Source of the DNA: Pseudonocardia cypriaca
Lineage (GTDB): Bacteria; Actinomycetota; Actinomycetes; Mycobacteriales; Pseudonocardiaceae
Length of the DNA: 64,000 bases
Direction of reading: 5' to 3'
Assembly: GCF_006717045.1 (NCBI RefSeq)
Contig: NZ_VFPH01000002.1
Coordinates: 2,170,001-2,234,000, forward strand
The notes beneath the pieces were generated by a model that saw only the letters and a program-made list of their open reading frames with translations, was not told the DNA's origin and did not search any database. Both the position numbers and the translations under genes were made by a program. Of this stretch, positions 8,732-16,753 are shown one piece after another (position 1 is the stretch's first letter; every line of letters begins with the position of its first letter).

Positions 8732-8783
8732 CCGACGAACGGCGCGTCGGTCGGTACCTATCCGACGAACGGACCGTTCGTCG
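8732..8783. promoter_or_regulatory. operator candidate: CCGACGAACGG repeats and 21-bp palindrome
   Basis: CGACGAACGG-A-CCGTTCGTCG (8763-8783) is a perfect inverted repeat with one central base. A second copy of CCGACGAACGG lies exactly 30 bases away at 8732-8742. The pair sits immediately upstream of the nitroreductase start (8712, minus) and over the last codons of the LAL regulator gene. It looks like a dimeric repressor site. It is not a standard SOS box, since the CGAAC and GTTCG halves are five bases apart instead of four. Confidence 0.5.
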
Positions 8784-11400
8784 ATGATCGGTTATGCCCT
8801 TGGCGGAACCGAGGCCTAGCGGCCCTCAACGCGGGCTCCAGCTCGCCTCGACGGGTGATGCCGAGCTTCACGTACGCCGATCGCAGGTGGTTCTCGACGG
8901 TGCGCACCGACAGCACCAGCTCGGCGGCGATCGCCCGGTTGCTGAGACCGCGGGCGGCGAGCAGAGACACCTCTCGCTCACGAGGCGACAGATCGTGCCG
9001 GTGGTACGACGGCCACCACGGCAACGGCCCGACGTCGCACTCACCCAGCAGCTCGTCCCGAAGGGCCGCGGCAGCCGCGGCCGCTCGTACCCGCTCGGCA
9101 GAGGCGTGCCGTGCGGCGGCCATGTCGGCCGCCTCAGCAGCCGTGTGGAAGGCGCCGAGACGCGCATAGCCGTCGGCCACCGCGAGGAGTGCACCGGGCT
9201 CGCGGGTCCGCAGTGCCTGCACGTGCTCGGTCTGCACGCGCAGCAGCGGCGTGTCCGCGTGCCCGGTCGCCTCCTCGAACAACCGCCCCGCAGTCGTCGG
9301 GTCGCCGAGCCGGGCGAGCAGGGTCGCAGCCACCGCGACGTACAGCAGGGCGCCCTCCTTCGCGCAGACCTGGCCCAGCACGGCGAGGGTCTCGCGGGCA
9401 TGGGCGATCCGGCCGAGGGAGGCCAGTACGAGCGCGTGGGCGACGTCCTCGTTCTCGGCCACCATCCGCTTCGCCGGCCGCGCTTCGCGCAGCGCCCTGG
9501 CCTCGGCGTCGAGCTGCGCGGCGGTCTCGCCTGCTCCGGCCATCGCCTCGGCGGCGGCGAGCCACGCGAGGCCGAACCGCACCATGCCGTGCGGGTCGTT
9601 CGAGCGGCCGAGGCTCACCCCTTCCCGCAGCAGCCGCGCAGCGTCGCGGCAGCGGCCTCGCTCCAGCACGACGGGCCCGCCGAGGAAGCAACCGTTGGCG
9701 AGAGCGCCCGGATGACCGGACTCGACGCCCCACGAACGCAGCTCCTCGGCGGCCCGCTCCGCCTCGTCGAGCAGGCCGGCGTGGTGCAGGGCATTGACCA
9801 GCGCCGATCGCGCGGCGAGAGCGGTCTCCCCGGTGCGGGGCCCGGCGAGCACGCGGCGGACCACCTCGATCGCGGCCGGCGGATCTCCGATCTGGGTCAG
9901 CGCCACCGCGTGCGTGCTGGTCCCGATCCCCAGGTCATCCCGCCCGGACGCCTCGAGCTCGCTCGCGTACCGCCGGTGCACGTCGACCGCGTCCCGGTAG
10001 CGGCCGGCGAAGGTCAACGTGGTCACCAGCGCATCGACGAGATCGACCCGGTTCTCGTCGGTGGCCCCGGAGAGCGCCTCCCGGAGCAGCTCGCTGGCCC
10101 GATCCGGCCGGTGCAGGCCGAAGGCGAGGTTCCGCGCGCGGACGGGCAGGAGCGAGCCATCGCCCGAGCCCGCGAGGAGCGCCTCGGCCTCGGCCGCTCG
10201 TCCTTGCAGCGCAAGGGCACGAGCCAGCAGGACGGTGCGCTCCGGCCTCGTCTCGGGCATCACCGCTGCGCAGCGTTCGGTGAACGCGCCGTCGAACAGG
10301 TCGACCGCGACGGTCGCCGCCCGAACCAGTTCCTCGGCGTCGGGCGGCTCCTCGGCGTCCAGGCGCAACGCAACCGAGCGCAACAGCTGCTGCGGATCGA
10401 CGTCGCCGGAGGCGGTCATCGCGTCGGCGAGTGCGCGCCGCAGCCGCTGGACGAGGAGCGGGGTCGCGGTCACGAGGACGGCGTCGGCATACAAGGGGTG
10501 CGGCATCCGGAACGCGTATCCGTTGCCCGCGCGCTCGACGGCGAGCAGCCCCGCGTGAGCGAGGTCGTCGAGCGTGCGAGCCGAGCAGAGCCGGTGCAGC
10601 GTCGCGCTCTCCAACGGTTCACCGAGGGCGACCAGGACGAGCGCCTCCCGCTGAGGGGCGTCGAGCACGCCGATGCGGTCGCCGAGCAGGTCGAGCACGC
10701 CCGCCGACACACCAGAGGGCCCCACCCAGCTCCAGAACCCGTCGGTGAGGACGAGCCGTCCCATGCCGCGTCCCGCCCGGACGAGCTCGTGCAGGAACAG
10801 CGCATTCCCGCCCGTCCACCGCCACAACCGGTGGGCGCTCAGGGAGTCGATGGGACCGCCGAGCCCCTCGGCGAGGAAGGCGCGGGTGCGGTCGAGGTCG
10901 AACGGCTCGACGTCGATCAGGGCGGCGAACCGGTCCAGCCACAGCCTGCGTACCGCGTCGGTGACCGGCTCGTCCGACCGCACCGTCAGCAGCATCGGCA
11001 CCCGGCCGGACACGGCCAGCTCGTGCACCAACGCGGCCGACCCCTCGTCGAGGTGCTGCGCATCGTCGACGACCAGCAGCTCCGGGACGCCGGAACCCGG
11101 CGCGACGAATCGCGAGATGATGCCGCGGAGCACCTCGGTGCGGTTGGTGAGGTCACGGACCTCCGGGCCGACGAACCTGGTGAGAGCCCCGAACGGCACC
11201 GACCGCATGGCCGCGGTCGCCGACACCCACTCACTCGTCCAGCCCCGGCCCGTGACGGCTCGGGCCACGGCACGCGCGAGGTGCGTCTTACCGACGCCGG
11301 CTCCGCCCCTGAGCACGACGCGCCCCGGAGCGGACGTCACCCCGGCGAGGATCGTCTCGAGCTCGGCCTTCCGCGCGTGCGACGGCCACACCTGCGTCAC
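8758..11400 (-). CDS. LAL-type LuxR transcriptional regulator (AAA ATPase plus HTH)
   Basis: 880 residues. An N-terminal AAA/STAND-like ATPase carries Walker A GGAGVGKT (32-39) and Walker B LLVVDD (108-113). A long helical, TPR-like middle follows, then a C-terminal LuxR helix-turn-helix (LSPREREVSLLAARGLSN and RTVENHLRSAYVKLG). Length and domain order are typical of large ATP-binding LuxR (LAL) regulators that activate pathways in actinomycetes. It is transcribed divergently from the GTPase cassette, 124 bases apart, which makes that cassette a candidate target. The start ATG 11400 fits the AAA domain start. Confidence 0.88.
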   Translation of the reverse strand: MTQVWPSHARKAELETILAGVTSAPGRVVLRGGAGVGKTHLARAVARAVTGRGWTSEWVSATAAMRSVPFGALTRFVGPEVRDLTNRTEVLRGIISRFVAPGSGVPELLVVDDAQHLDEGSAALVHELAVSGRVPMLLTVRSDEPVTDAVRRLWLDRFAALIDVEPFDLDRTRAFLAEGLGGPIDSLSAHRLWRWTGGNALFLHELVRAGRGMGRLVLTDGFWSWVGPSGVSAGVLDLLGDRIGVLDAPQREALVLVALGEPLESATLHRLCSARTLDDLAHAGLLAVERAGNGYAFRMPHPLYADAVLVTATPLLVQRLRRALADAMTASGDVDPQQLLRSVALRLDAEEPPDAEELVRAATVAVDLFDGAFTERCAAVMPETRPERTVLLARALALQGRAAEAEALLAGSGDGSLLPVRARNLAFGLHRPDRASELLREALSGATDENRVDLVDALVTTLTFAGRYRDAVDVHRRYASELEASGRDDLGIGTSTHAVALTQIGDPPAAIEVVRRVLAGPRTGETALAARSALVNALHHAGLLDEAERAAEELRSWGVESGHPGALANGCFLGGPVVLERGRCRDAARLLREGVSLGRSNDPHGMVRFGLAWLAAAEAMAGAGETAAQLDAEARALREARPAKRMVAENEDVAHALVLASLGRIAHARETLAVLGQVCAKEGALLYVAVAATLLARLGDPTTAGRLFEEATGHADTPLLRVQTEHVQALRTREPGALLAVADGYARLGAFHTAAEAADMAAARHASAERVRAAAAAAALRDELLGECDVGPLPWWPSYHRHDLSPREREVSLLAARGLSNRAIAAELVLSVRTVENHLRSAYVKLGITRRGELEPALRAARPRFRQGHNRSSTNGPFVG

Positions 11401-11417
11401 CGGCTCCCCCCACCGCC

Positions 11418-11438
11418 ACCCTCACTCATTGTGAGGGT
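11418..11438. promoter_or_regulatory. inverted repeat in the LAL/GTPase divergent promoter region
   Basis: ACCCTCAC-TCATT-GTGAGGGT is a perfect 8-bp inverted repeat with a five-base spacer, 18 bases upstream of the LAL regulator start and about 87 bases before the GTPase start. It is the only strong dyad in this 124-base divergent intergenic region and could be the operator used by the LAL protein or by another dimeric factor. The binding role is inferred. Confidence 0.45.
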
Positions 11439-11524
11439 TCGACACCACGGTGCACAGCAAGTTGAGTAGTCGACCTCCTGGGCGACGCGGCGCTGCCCCA
11501 CCACACTCCCGCCAAGGACAGAGC

Positions 11525-12853
11525 GTGAGGAGCACGCCGTTGGAACTGGTCATCTTGGTCGTCGTGGTGGTGGTGATAGTCATGGCCGTCAAATCCCGCC
11601 GACGCGGCAAGGCCGACCGGCACGCGGAGCAAGCGCCCGACGAGGCCGGCAGCGAGCAGCTGGCCGCGTCCGTCCCCACCTTCAAGGTCGTGGCACTCGG
11701 GCTCCCCGGATCCGGGAAGACCGTGCTGCTCGCCAGCATGTTCCACGAGCTCGACCACCTCGCGCCCGGACGCTCCTTCTACCTGGACGCCACGCCGGAG
11801 CAACGCGTCGCGCTCAACGGCGTGTACCGGACCGTCAGCGACACGCGGCGCGAGTGGCCGCGATCCACCCGGATCGCCGAGCTCACCGACTACGTCTTCA
11901 ACTGCGTGGCGCTCGACGACGGCGGCGCCCGCCACCACCTCCTCGACGTCGTCTACCTCGACTACGCGGGCGAGCTGCTGGAGCACGCGCCGGAGACGGG
12001 GCGGAGCAGCTTCCAGGAGCTGCAGGGTCACATCCGCTCGGCGCAGGCGCTGCTCGGGCTGCTCGACGGGCAACGGATCCTCCAGTTGCTGCGGGGAGAG
12101 CCCGCCGGTCACGACTACCTCCAGTTCGAGCTGCGCTCCTTGCTCGGGCTGCTGCAGAGCGCGCGGGCGCCCGTCCAGCTCGTGATCACCAAATGGGACC
12201 TCGTGCGCGGCTTCGGCGAGCCACCGGATGCCGACGACGAGCTGCGGCTCGACCGCGTTATCGGCGCGTTGATGGCCTTCGACCACGTCCGCGGTCTCGT
12301 GTACTCGAGCCCGAACCAGCTCGTCCGGCTGATCCCGGTGAGCGCGGTCGGCCGCGGTTTCGCCGAGCTGCGGGAGGACGGCTCCGTCGTCAAGAGATCG
12401 GGCGGGACCGTCCGGCCGATGAACGTCGACGTCCCGCTGTGCGCTGTGGTGCCGGACCTCTTCCGCCAGGTCGAGCGCACGATCGACGACGAGACGCGGC
12501 GGAAGTTGGAGGAGTCCCTTCGCCGGTCGCTGAAGGGCCGCTCGATGCGGGTGCGAGCCGTCGACGTGCTGTCGGGTCTCGGGACGTTCTTGAACGGGTC
12601 CGCAGGACGCGCGCTGGGGGCGGTGTTCGCCGGCATGATGCCCGGGGTCGTCGGGGTGGCGGCCACCGAGGTGACCCGCATGTTCGCGGAGTGGGCCGCA
12701 ACCCCGTACGAGCGGGTTGCCGACGCACGCGAGCTGCACGAGGCGGAGTTCGGCCGGTACCGGGCTGCGCGCGAACGGGTGCTCGTCCAGTTCGACACCG
12801 CGGTGCGCAGGCTCGAGGCGATCATGCCCAACTCCGAGCTGGGCAGGAGGTGA
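11525..12853 (+). CDS. membrane-anchored P-loop GTPase-like protein (double-GTPase/DO-GTPase type)
   Basis: 442 residues from GTG 11525, which has an AAGGA site eight bases upstream; an ATG at 11450 would add an unlikely leader. A single hydrophobic helix spans residues 6-23 with a basic stop-transfer segment after it. The GTPase-like core has a P-loop GLPGSGKT (59-66), a G3-like DYAGE (146-150) and a G4-like TKWD (222-225). This fits TRAFAC-type GTPases of the poorly characterised actinobacterial double-GTPase group, some of which occur in predicted conflict or membrane-stress systems. The C-terminal third is helical with a GTFLNGSAGRALGAVFAG hydrophobic stretch that may touch the membrane. 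The next gene starts five bases later. Confidence 0.65.
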   Translation: MRSTPLELVILVVVVVVIVMAVKSRRRGKADRHAEQAPDEAGSEQLAASVPTFKVVALGLPGSGKTVLLASMFHELDHLAPGRSFYLDATPEQRVALNGVYRTVSDTRREWPRSTRIAELTDYVFNCVALDDGGARHHLLDVVYLDYAGELLEHAPETGRSSFQELQGHIRSAQALLGLLDGQRILQLLRGEPAGHDYLQFELRSLLGLLQSARAPVQLVITKWDLVRGFGEPPDADDELRLDRVIGALMAFDHVRGLVYSSPNQLVRLIPVSAVGRGFAELREDGSVVKRSGGTVRPMNVDVPLCAVVPDLFRQVERTIDDETRRKLEESLRRSLKGRSMRVRAVDVLSGLGTFLNGSAGRALGAVFAGMMPGVVGVAATEVTRMFAEWAATPYERVADARELHEAEFGRYRAARERVLVQFDTAVRRLEAIMPNSELGRR

Positions 12854-12857
12854 GCGG

Positions 12858-13607
12858 GTGAGCCGATGGCCGTTCCTCGTGGCGCGCGGGCGGCGCGTCG
12901 GGTACCGCGTGGTGCTCGCCCCCGACTTCCTGGTGCGGAACCGGCAGCACCACCTCCTGGCCGAGCACGTGGGCGCCGGGCCTGCCGGTCCGGACGGCCG
13001 CTCGGTGGTGGAGCTGCCGACGACGGGGTTCGGCCCGGTGGTCGTGACGTACCGGGAGGAGCACGCGGCCGCGGCGGAGCTGCTGCCCGGCAGCGAGCCG
13101 GAGACCCTGCGCGATCGTCACGGGCGGCCACTCGAACTGCTCTACGGCGTGGTGACCGCCGGCCGACCCGAGCCCGTCGACGACCGCGACCTGGCCGAGG
13201 CCCGTGATGCGGCGATCGAGGCCTACCGGCGGTTCCTCGCCGACGAGGAGGGTGCCGACGTGCAGCCCTCGCCGGGGTCGGCGCCGCACGCCGCACCGCC
13301 TGCGCCACAGCCGGTGGCCCGGCCGGAGCGGCCGGCCCGACCTGTCCCGGCGCGACGACCGGCACCGCAGGCCCGGCCGGGCGGCCGACGATGGGTCGTG
13401 GCCGCAGCGGCGGTCGTGGCGGTCGTGGTCGCGGTGCTGTTCGGCGGCCGGTTGCTCGCCGGGGACGGGGACGGAGACCCCGTAGGCGTCACCGAGACGC
13501 CGGGAGCGACCCCGGCGAAGTGCAGCGAGGTCGAGGCCGGGCCGATGACCGAGCAGCCGGAAGGCCCGGACCGGAAAGGCGAGCCGGACAAGGTGCCGTG
13601 CCGCTGA
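12858..13607 (+). CDS. unknown single-pass membrane protein paired with the GTPase
   Basis: 249 residues from GTG 12858 with an AGGAGG site. Three parts are visible: an N-terminal folded region of mixed beta and helix (1-135), a Pro/Ala/Arg-rich linker (about 136-176), and a transmembrane helix (178-199) followed by a short charged extracytoplasmic tail with two cysteines. I recognise no family. The five-base gap to the GTPase stop and the shared membrane location suggest a partner, effector or regulator of the GTPase. The cytoplasmic domain is placed to contact it. Confidence 0.7.
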   Translation: MSRWPFLVARGRRVGYRVVLAPDFLVRNRQHHLLAEHVGAGPAGPDGRSVVELPTTGFGPVVVTYREEHAAAAELLPGSEPETLRDRHGRPLELLYGVVTAGRPEPVDDRDLAEARDAAIEAYRRFLADEEGADVQPSPGSAPHAAPPAPQPVARPERPARPVPARRPAPQARPGGRRWVVAAAAVVAVVVAVLFGGRLLAGDGDGDPVGVTETPGATPAKCSEVEAGPMTEQPEGPDRKGEPDKVPCR

Positions 13608-13631
13608 TCCGCGAGCCGTACGCTCCGCGGC

Positions 13632-14243
13632 ATGGAGCTCTACCTCGCGTTCGTCGCCCTGGTCGCCGTGCTGGTCACGATCCCGGGCCCGGCCGTCGTG
13701 CTGGTCATGCAGAACGCGATGGGCCGCGGCGCCGGGGCCGCGCTCGCGATCGCCGCCGGTGTGTTCATCGCCGACCTGATCTGGGTCGGGGCGGCGGTGG
13801 CGGGCGTGACGGCGCTGCTGGTCTTGTCCGGGCCCGCGTTCACGGTGCTGCGGCTCGTCGGCGCCGCGTACCTGATCTACCTGGGCCTGCGCCTGGTGCT
13901 CGCGCGGCGTCAGGCACCGGCCGTCGTCGGCGCGACGGGCCCGGTCTCGACGGCCCGCGCGTTCCGCCAGGGCTTCGTCTGCGACCTGTCCAACCCGAAG
14001 ACCGTGCTCGTGTTCACGAGCGTGATCCCCCAGTTCGTCCCCCACGACGCCGGTCCGCTGCTCCCCACCGCGCTGGGCCTCACGTTCGCGGTGCTCGGCC
14101 TCGGCTCCCTCGTGGGCTACGCCGTCGCCTTCGCCGGGGCCGGGCGGTTGGTCAAGCGTTCCGGGTTGCGCGAGTGGCTCACCCGCGCATCCGGTGGCCT
14201 GCTCATCGCCTTCGGCATCGGCGTCGCCGCCGACGCCCGCTGA
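13632..14243 (+). CDS. LysE/RhtB family exporter
   Basis: 203 residues, about six membrane helices. The N-terminus LVTIPGPAVVLVMQNAMGRG carries the PGP motif of the LysE/RhtB amino acid and homoserine exporters, and RLVGAAYLIYLGLRLVLARR is the conserved helix 3 segment. FVCDLSNPKTVLVFTSVIPQF is the family's second signature. It exports an amino acid or related metabolite. It follows the GTPase cassette by 24 bases on the same strand but no functional link is evident. Confidence 0.88.
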   Translation: MELYLAFVALVAVLVTIPGPAVVLVMQNAMGRGAGAALAIAAGVFIADLIWVGAAVAGVTALLVLSGPAFTVLRLVGAAYLIYLGLRLVLARRQAPAVVGATGPVSTARAFRQGFVCDLSNPKTVLVFTSVIPQFVPHDAGPLLPTALGLTFAVLGLGSLVGYAVAFAGAGRLVKRSGLREWLTRASGGLLIAFGIGVAADAR

Positions 14244-14253
14244 GCCGGCCGCA

Positions 14254-14856
14254 TCACGTCGACCGGCGCAGCCGCAGGAAGGCGGACACCGCGCCGCGGG
14301 CCCGGGAGTCGATCTCCGCGGGTGTCGGCGGGTCGGTGACGCGGAGCAGCAGGGTGATCATCAGGTCGCCCCACAGCAGCGCGGCGAGCTGCTCGGCCAG
14401 CTCCGGCGGGCGCCCCGTGAGCAACTCGTGGGCCACGGCCTGCTCCATGATCCCGGTCAGGGCGGCGCGGGCGGGCTGCTGCCCGAGCACGTGCAGCGTC
14501 CGTGCGATCTCGGGCGCCCGCACCGCCTCCGCGATCGCGAGCCGGAAGACGGCGACGACGGTGGGATCCGTCGTCGCGCGCAGGAGCTGCGTCCCGAACC
14601 CGACCAGCACCGCCTGGAGGGTCTCGACGTCGCGGGGCTCGGGTAGGTCGGCGGGCACCCGCAGCCGCGCGGCGCGCTCGCGGACACAGGCCTCGAGCAT
14701 CTGCTGCTTGTTGCCGACCAGCGCGTAGAGCTCCCGTTTGGACACCCGTGCCCGGGTGGCGATCTCGAGCGTGCTGGTCGCGGCGTAACCGCCCTCCACG
14801 AACGCCGAGAAGGCGGCGCTGAGGATGCGCTCGCGTGCCCCGTCCGCTGCCGGCAT
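14254..14856 (-). CDS. TetR/AcrR family transcriptional regulator
   Basis: 200 residues from ATG 14856, preceded by an AGGAGG site; an upstream ATG at 14892 would run into the operator. The N-terminal HTH reads ERILSAAFSAFVEGGYAATSTLEIATRARVSKRELYALV, split here as the usual three TetR helices. The C-terminal ligand domain is helical. It is divergent from an NmrA-type gene, and two GGTACC palindromes fill the space between them. The simplest reading is a repressor controlling itself and the NmrA gene. Confidence 0.88.
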   Translation of the reverse strand: MPAADGARERILSAAFSAFVEGGYAATSTLEIATRARVSKRELYALVGNKQQMLEACVRERAARLRVPADLPEPRDVETLQAVLVGFGTQLLRATTDPTVVAVFRLAIAEAVRAPEIARTLHVLGQQPARAALTGIMEQAVAHELLTGRPPELAEQLAALLWGDLMITLLLRVTDPPTPAEIDSRARGAVSAFLRLRRST

Positions 14857-14865
14857 CGCCCCTCC

Positions 14866-14916
14866 TTGACATCTGGTACCTGTTGGTACCACAGTCGCTG
14901 GTACCAGGTGGTACCA
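14866..14916. promoter_or_regulatory. promoter with two tandem GGTACC operators
   Basis: Two 18-bp near-palindromes, TGGTACCTGTTGGTACCA (14874-14891) and TGGTACCAGGTGGTACCA (14899-14916), each contain two GGTACC cores spaced ten bases (one helical turn). Centre-to-centre distance is 25 bases. TTGACA at 14866-14871 is a good -35 for the rightward NmrA gene, with a weak -10 near 14890-14895 inside the first operator. Such an arrangement is expected for binding by two TetR dimers. The adjacent TetR gene is the likely binder. Confidence 0.75.
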
Positions 14917-14933
14917 GCGGAGGAGGGGACGTC

Positions 14934-15800
14934 ATGGCGAGTGGAACCGTGCTCGTGACCGGCGCGGCCGGCGGGCAGCAGGGCAGGACGGGCCGACGCG
15001 TCACCGAGTTGCTGCTGCAGCGGGACGTGCCCGTGCGCGCGATGGTCCGCACACTCGACGATCGGGCCGAGTACCTGCGCGGTCTCGGGGCGGAGGTGGT
15101 CGAGGCCGACTTCCTCGACTTCCTGTCGGTCCAGCGCGCGGTGGAGGGCGTCTCCGCCGTCTACTTCGCCTACCCGGTCCAGGCCGGGCTGCTCGACGCC
15201 ACCGTCAACATGGCGGTCGCCGCCCGGAACGCCGGGGTGGAGCGGCTGGTCGACATGGTGATGCTGGTGTCCGCTCCGGACGCGCCGACACCCCGCATGC
15301 GGGAGAACTACCTGTCCGAGCAGGTCTTCGAACGGGCCGGGATCGGAGCCGCCCACGTCCGGGCCACGGTGTTCTTCGAGAACATCCACGCGCTCGCGAC
15401 CGCCTCCGGAGCACTCACGATGCCCCTCGGCGACGACAGCACCGTGCTCCCCCTGGTCGCCGGGCAGGACGTGGCCCGCGTCGCCGCAGCCGTGCTCACC
15501 GCGGCGGACGTGCCGGAGGGCAACGCGTACCCCGTGGTCGGCCAGCTCCTGACCGTGAAGGAGATCGTCGCCACCCTGTCCGCCGGGCTCGGCCGGGACG
15601 TCGCCTACGAGAACGTCACAGACGAGTCGTGGGCCGAGGCCGTCGGCGGCCGCATCAACGCCCACGCCGTGGCGCACCTGTCCAAGCTGTGGGCGACGCT
15701 GCGCACCCGCCCCCAGGACGTGGAGGTGACCGACACGATCGAGAAGCTGGGCGGACGCAGGCCGAAGACGTTCGCGGAGTTCGTCGCGGAGGCGGCGTGA
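14934..15800 (+). CDS. NmrA-type NAD(P)-binding oxidoreductase
   Basis: 288 residues from ATG 14934 with a strong GGAGGAGGGG site. The N-terminus TVLVTGAAGGQQGRTGRRV is a variant of the NAD(P)-binding GxxGxxG loop found in NmrA/HSCARG and atypical short-chain dehydrogenases. The usual Tyr-Lys catalytic pair is not evident, as in NmrA-like proteins that sense NADP redox state or act as quinone reductases. It is the probable target of the divergent TetR repressor, so it is likely induced by a small molecule, for example a quinone or electrophile. Confidence 0.85.
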   Translation: MASGTVLVTGAAGGQQGRTGRRVTELLLQRDVPVRAMVRTLDDRAEYLRGLGAEVVEADFLDFLSVQRAVEGVSAVYFAYPVQAGLLDATVNMAVAARNAGVERLVDMVMLVSAPDAPTPRMRENYLSEQVFERAGIGAAHVRATVFFENIHALATASGALTMPLGDDSTVLPLVAGQDVARVAAAVLTAADVPEGNAYPVVGQLLTVKEIVATLSAGLGRDVAYENVTDESWAEAVGGRINAHAVAHLSKLWATLRTRPQDVEVTDTIEKLGGRRPKTFAEFVAEAA

Positions 15801-16403
15801 CTAGCGGCCGCCGCCCACGGCGTAGCGCACGTGCGTCACCAGGTCGGTGTGCCGAGCCGCGACGACCTTGAGGTCCAGCCGGCCGACGCCCTCGAACAGG
15901 CGCTCGCCCTTGCCGAGCACCACCGGCGCGACGTGCAGGTGCAGCTCGTCGACCAGGCCGGCGGCGAGGTACTGGTTCACGGTGGCGGCACCGCCGGCGA
16001 TCGCGATGTCCCGGTCGCCCGCGGCGGCGCGGGCGCGGTCGAGCGCCTCGGTGATCCCGCCGGTCACGAAGTGGAACGTGGTGCCGCCCTTCATCTCGAC
16101 GGGCTCCCGCTCGTGGTGGGTGAGGACGAAGACCGGCGCGTGGTACGGCGGCTCCTCGCCCCACCAGCCGGTCCAGTCCAGGTCCCACTCCCCGCGGCCG
16201 GGGCTGAACATGTTGCGGCCCATGATGTAGGCCCCCGCCGAGGTGAGCGCCTCGATCTCGGCGGTGTTCTCGTCGGCGGCCTCGAGCATCCACCGGTGCA
16301 GGCTCTCGCCGACCCCGTCACCGAACGGGGCGTCGGCCCGCTGGTTCGGGCCGGCCGTGTAGCCGTCCACCGACATCGCGATCCCGCAGATGACCTTGCC
16401 CAT
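15801..16403 (-). CDS. dihydrofolate reductase / RibD C-terminal family protein
   Basis: 200 residues from ATG 16403. The opening MGKVICGIAMSVDGYTAGP matches the RibD-C/DHFR-like fold, followed by GAYIMGRNMF and, near the C-terminus, IAGGAATVNQYLAAGLVDEL, the NADPH-binding glycine segment of this family. Members reduce pterin- or pyrimidine-like substrates, but most small stand-alone members (YyaP-like) have no assigned substrate. Its stop codon directly abuts the NmrA stop. Two relatives lie at 37065 and 48853. Confidence 0.85.
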   Translation of the reverse strand: MGKVICGIAMSVDGYTAGPNQRADAPFGDGVGESLHRWMLEAADENTAEIEALTSAGAYIMGRNMFSPGRGEWDLDWTGWWGEEPPYHAPVFVLTHHEREPVEMKGGTTFHFVTGGITEALDRARAAAGDRDIAIAGGAATVNQYLAAGLVDELHLHVAPVVLGKGERLFEGVGRLDLKVVAARHTDLVTHVRYAVGGGR

Positions 16404-16753
16404 CGTCGCTGCTCCTCGTGCCCCGCGGGGGAGCTGCTCTCCCCCGCCTCGCCAACTGGTCGGAGCAGGACGACAGCCTTCGACATCCCGGCCGAAGATT
16501 TTTCTGGGCGGCCCGGCCGGGCGCGGCATCCGCGCGGGACGATCGCCGGGAGTGGGGTGTGGGCGACGGATCTGGCGTCTCCCACCACTTCCGTGATCAC
16601 CGCCAGAACCCCGGCGGCCGCCGCGAAGTGCGCCGGGTCGACCGGCCGCGACCCGGTCACGCCGTGTACCGTCCAGCGCGATCAAGAGGCGCTCCTGCGC
16701 TCCGATCGGGTGAAGCGACCCGCCATGGCCGGCATTGCCACGAGGGGGACCCC
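16404..16753. other. intergenic region with one hairpin
   Basis: 350 bases between divergent genes. It contains GCGGGGGA-N7-TCCCCCGC (16425-16447), a perfect 8-bp hairpin 22 bases upstream of the DHFR-like start that would form in its leader RNA. A short minus-strand reading frame near 16504-16660 has protein-like composition, but it has no recognisable family and no ribosome site. I do not call a gene here. Confidence 0.5.

Noticed and set aside
8766..8780. CGAAC/GTTCG dyad as an SOS box for the nearby LexA protein
   Set aside because: The spacer is five bases, not the four of the known CGAAC-N4-GTTCG boxes, so it is listed only as an unassigned operator.
8794..11469. 891-codon open frame opposite the LAL regulator
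   Set aside because: It is the complement of a well-supported gene and shows no motif.
16504..16660. Short minus-strand frame with protein-like residues (PVDPAHFAAAAGVLAVITEVV)
   Set aside because: No family recognised, no ribosome site, and it overlaps the leader of the DHFR-like gene.
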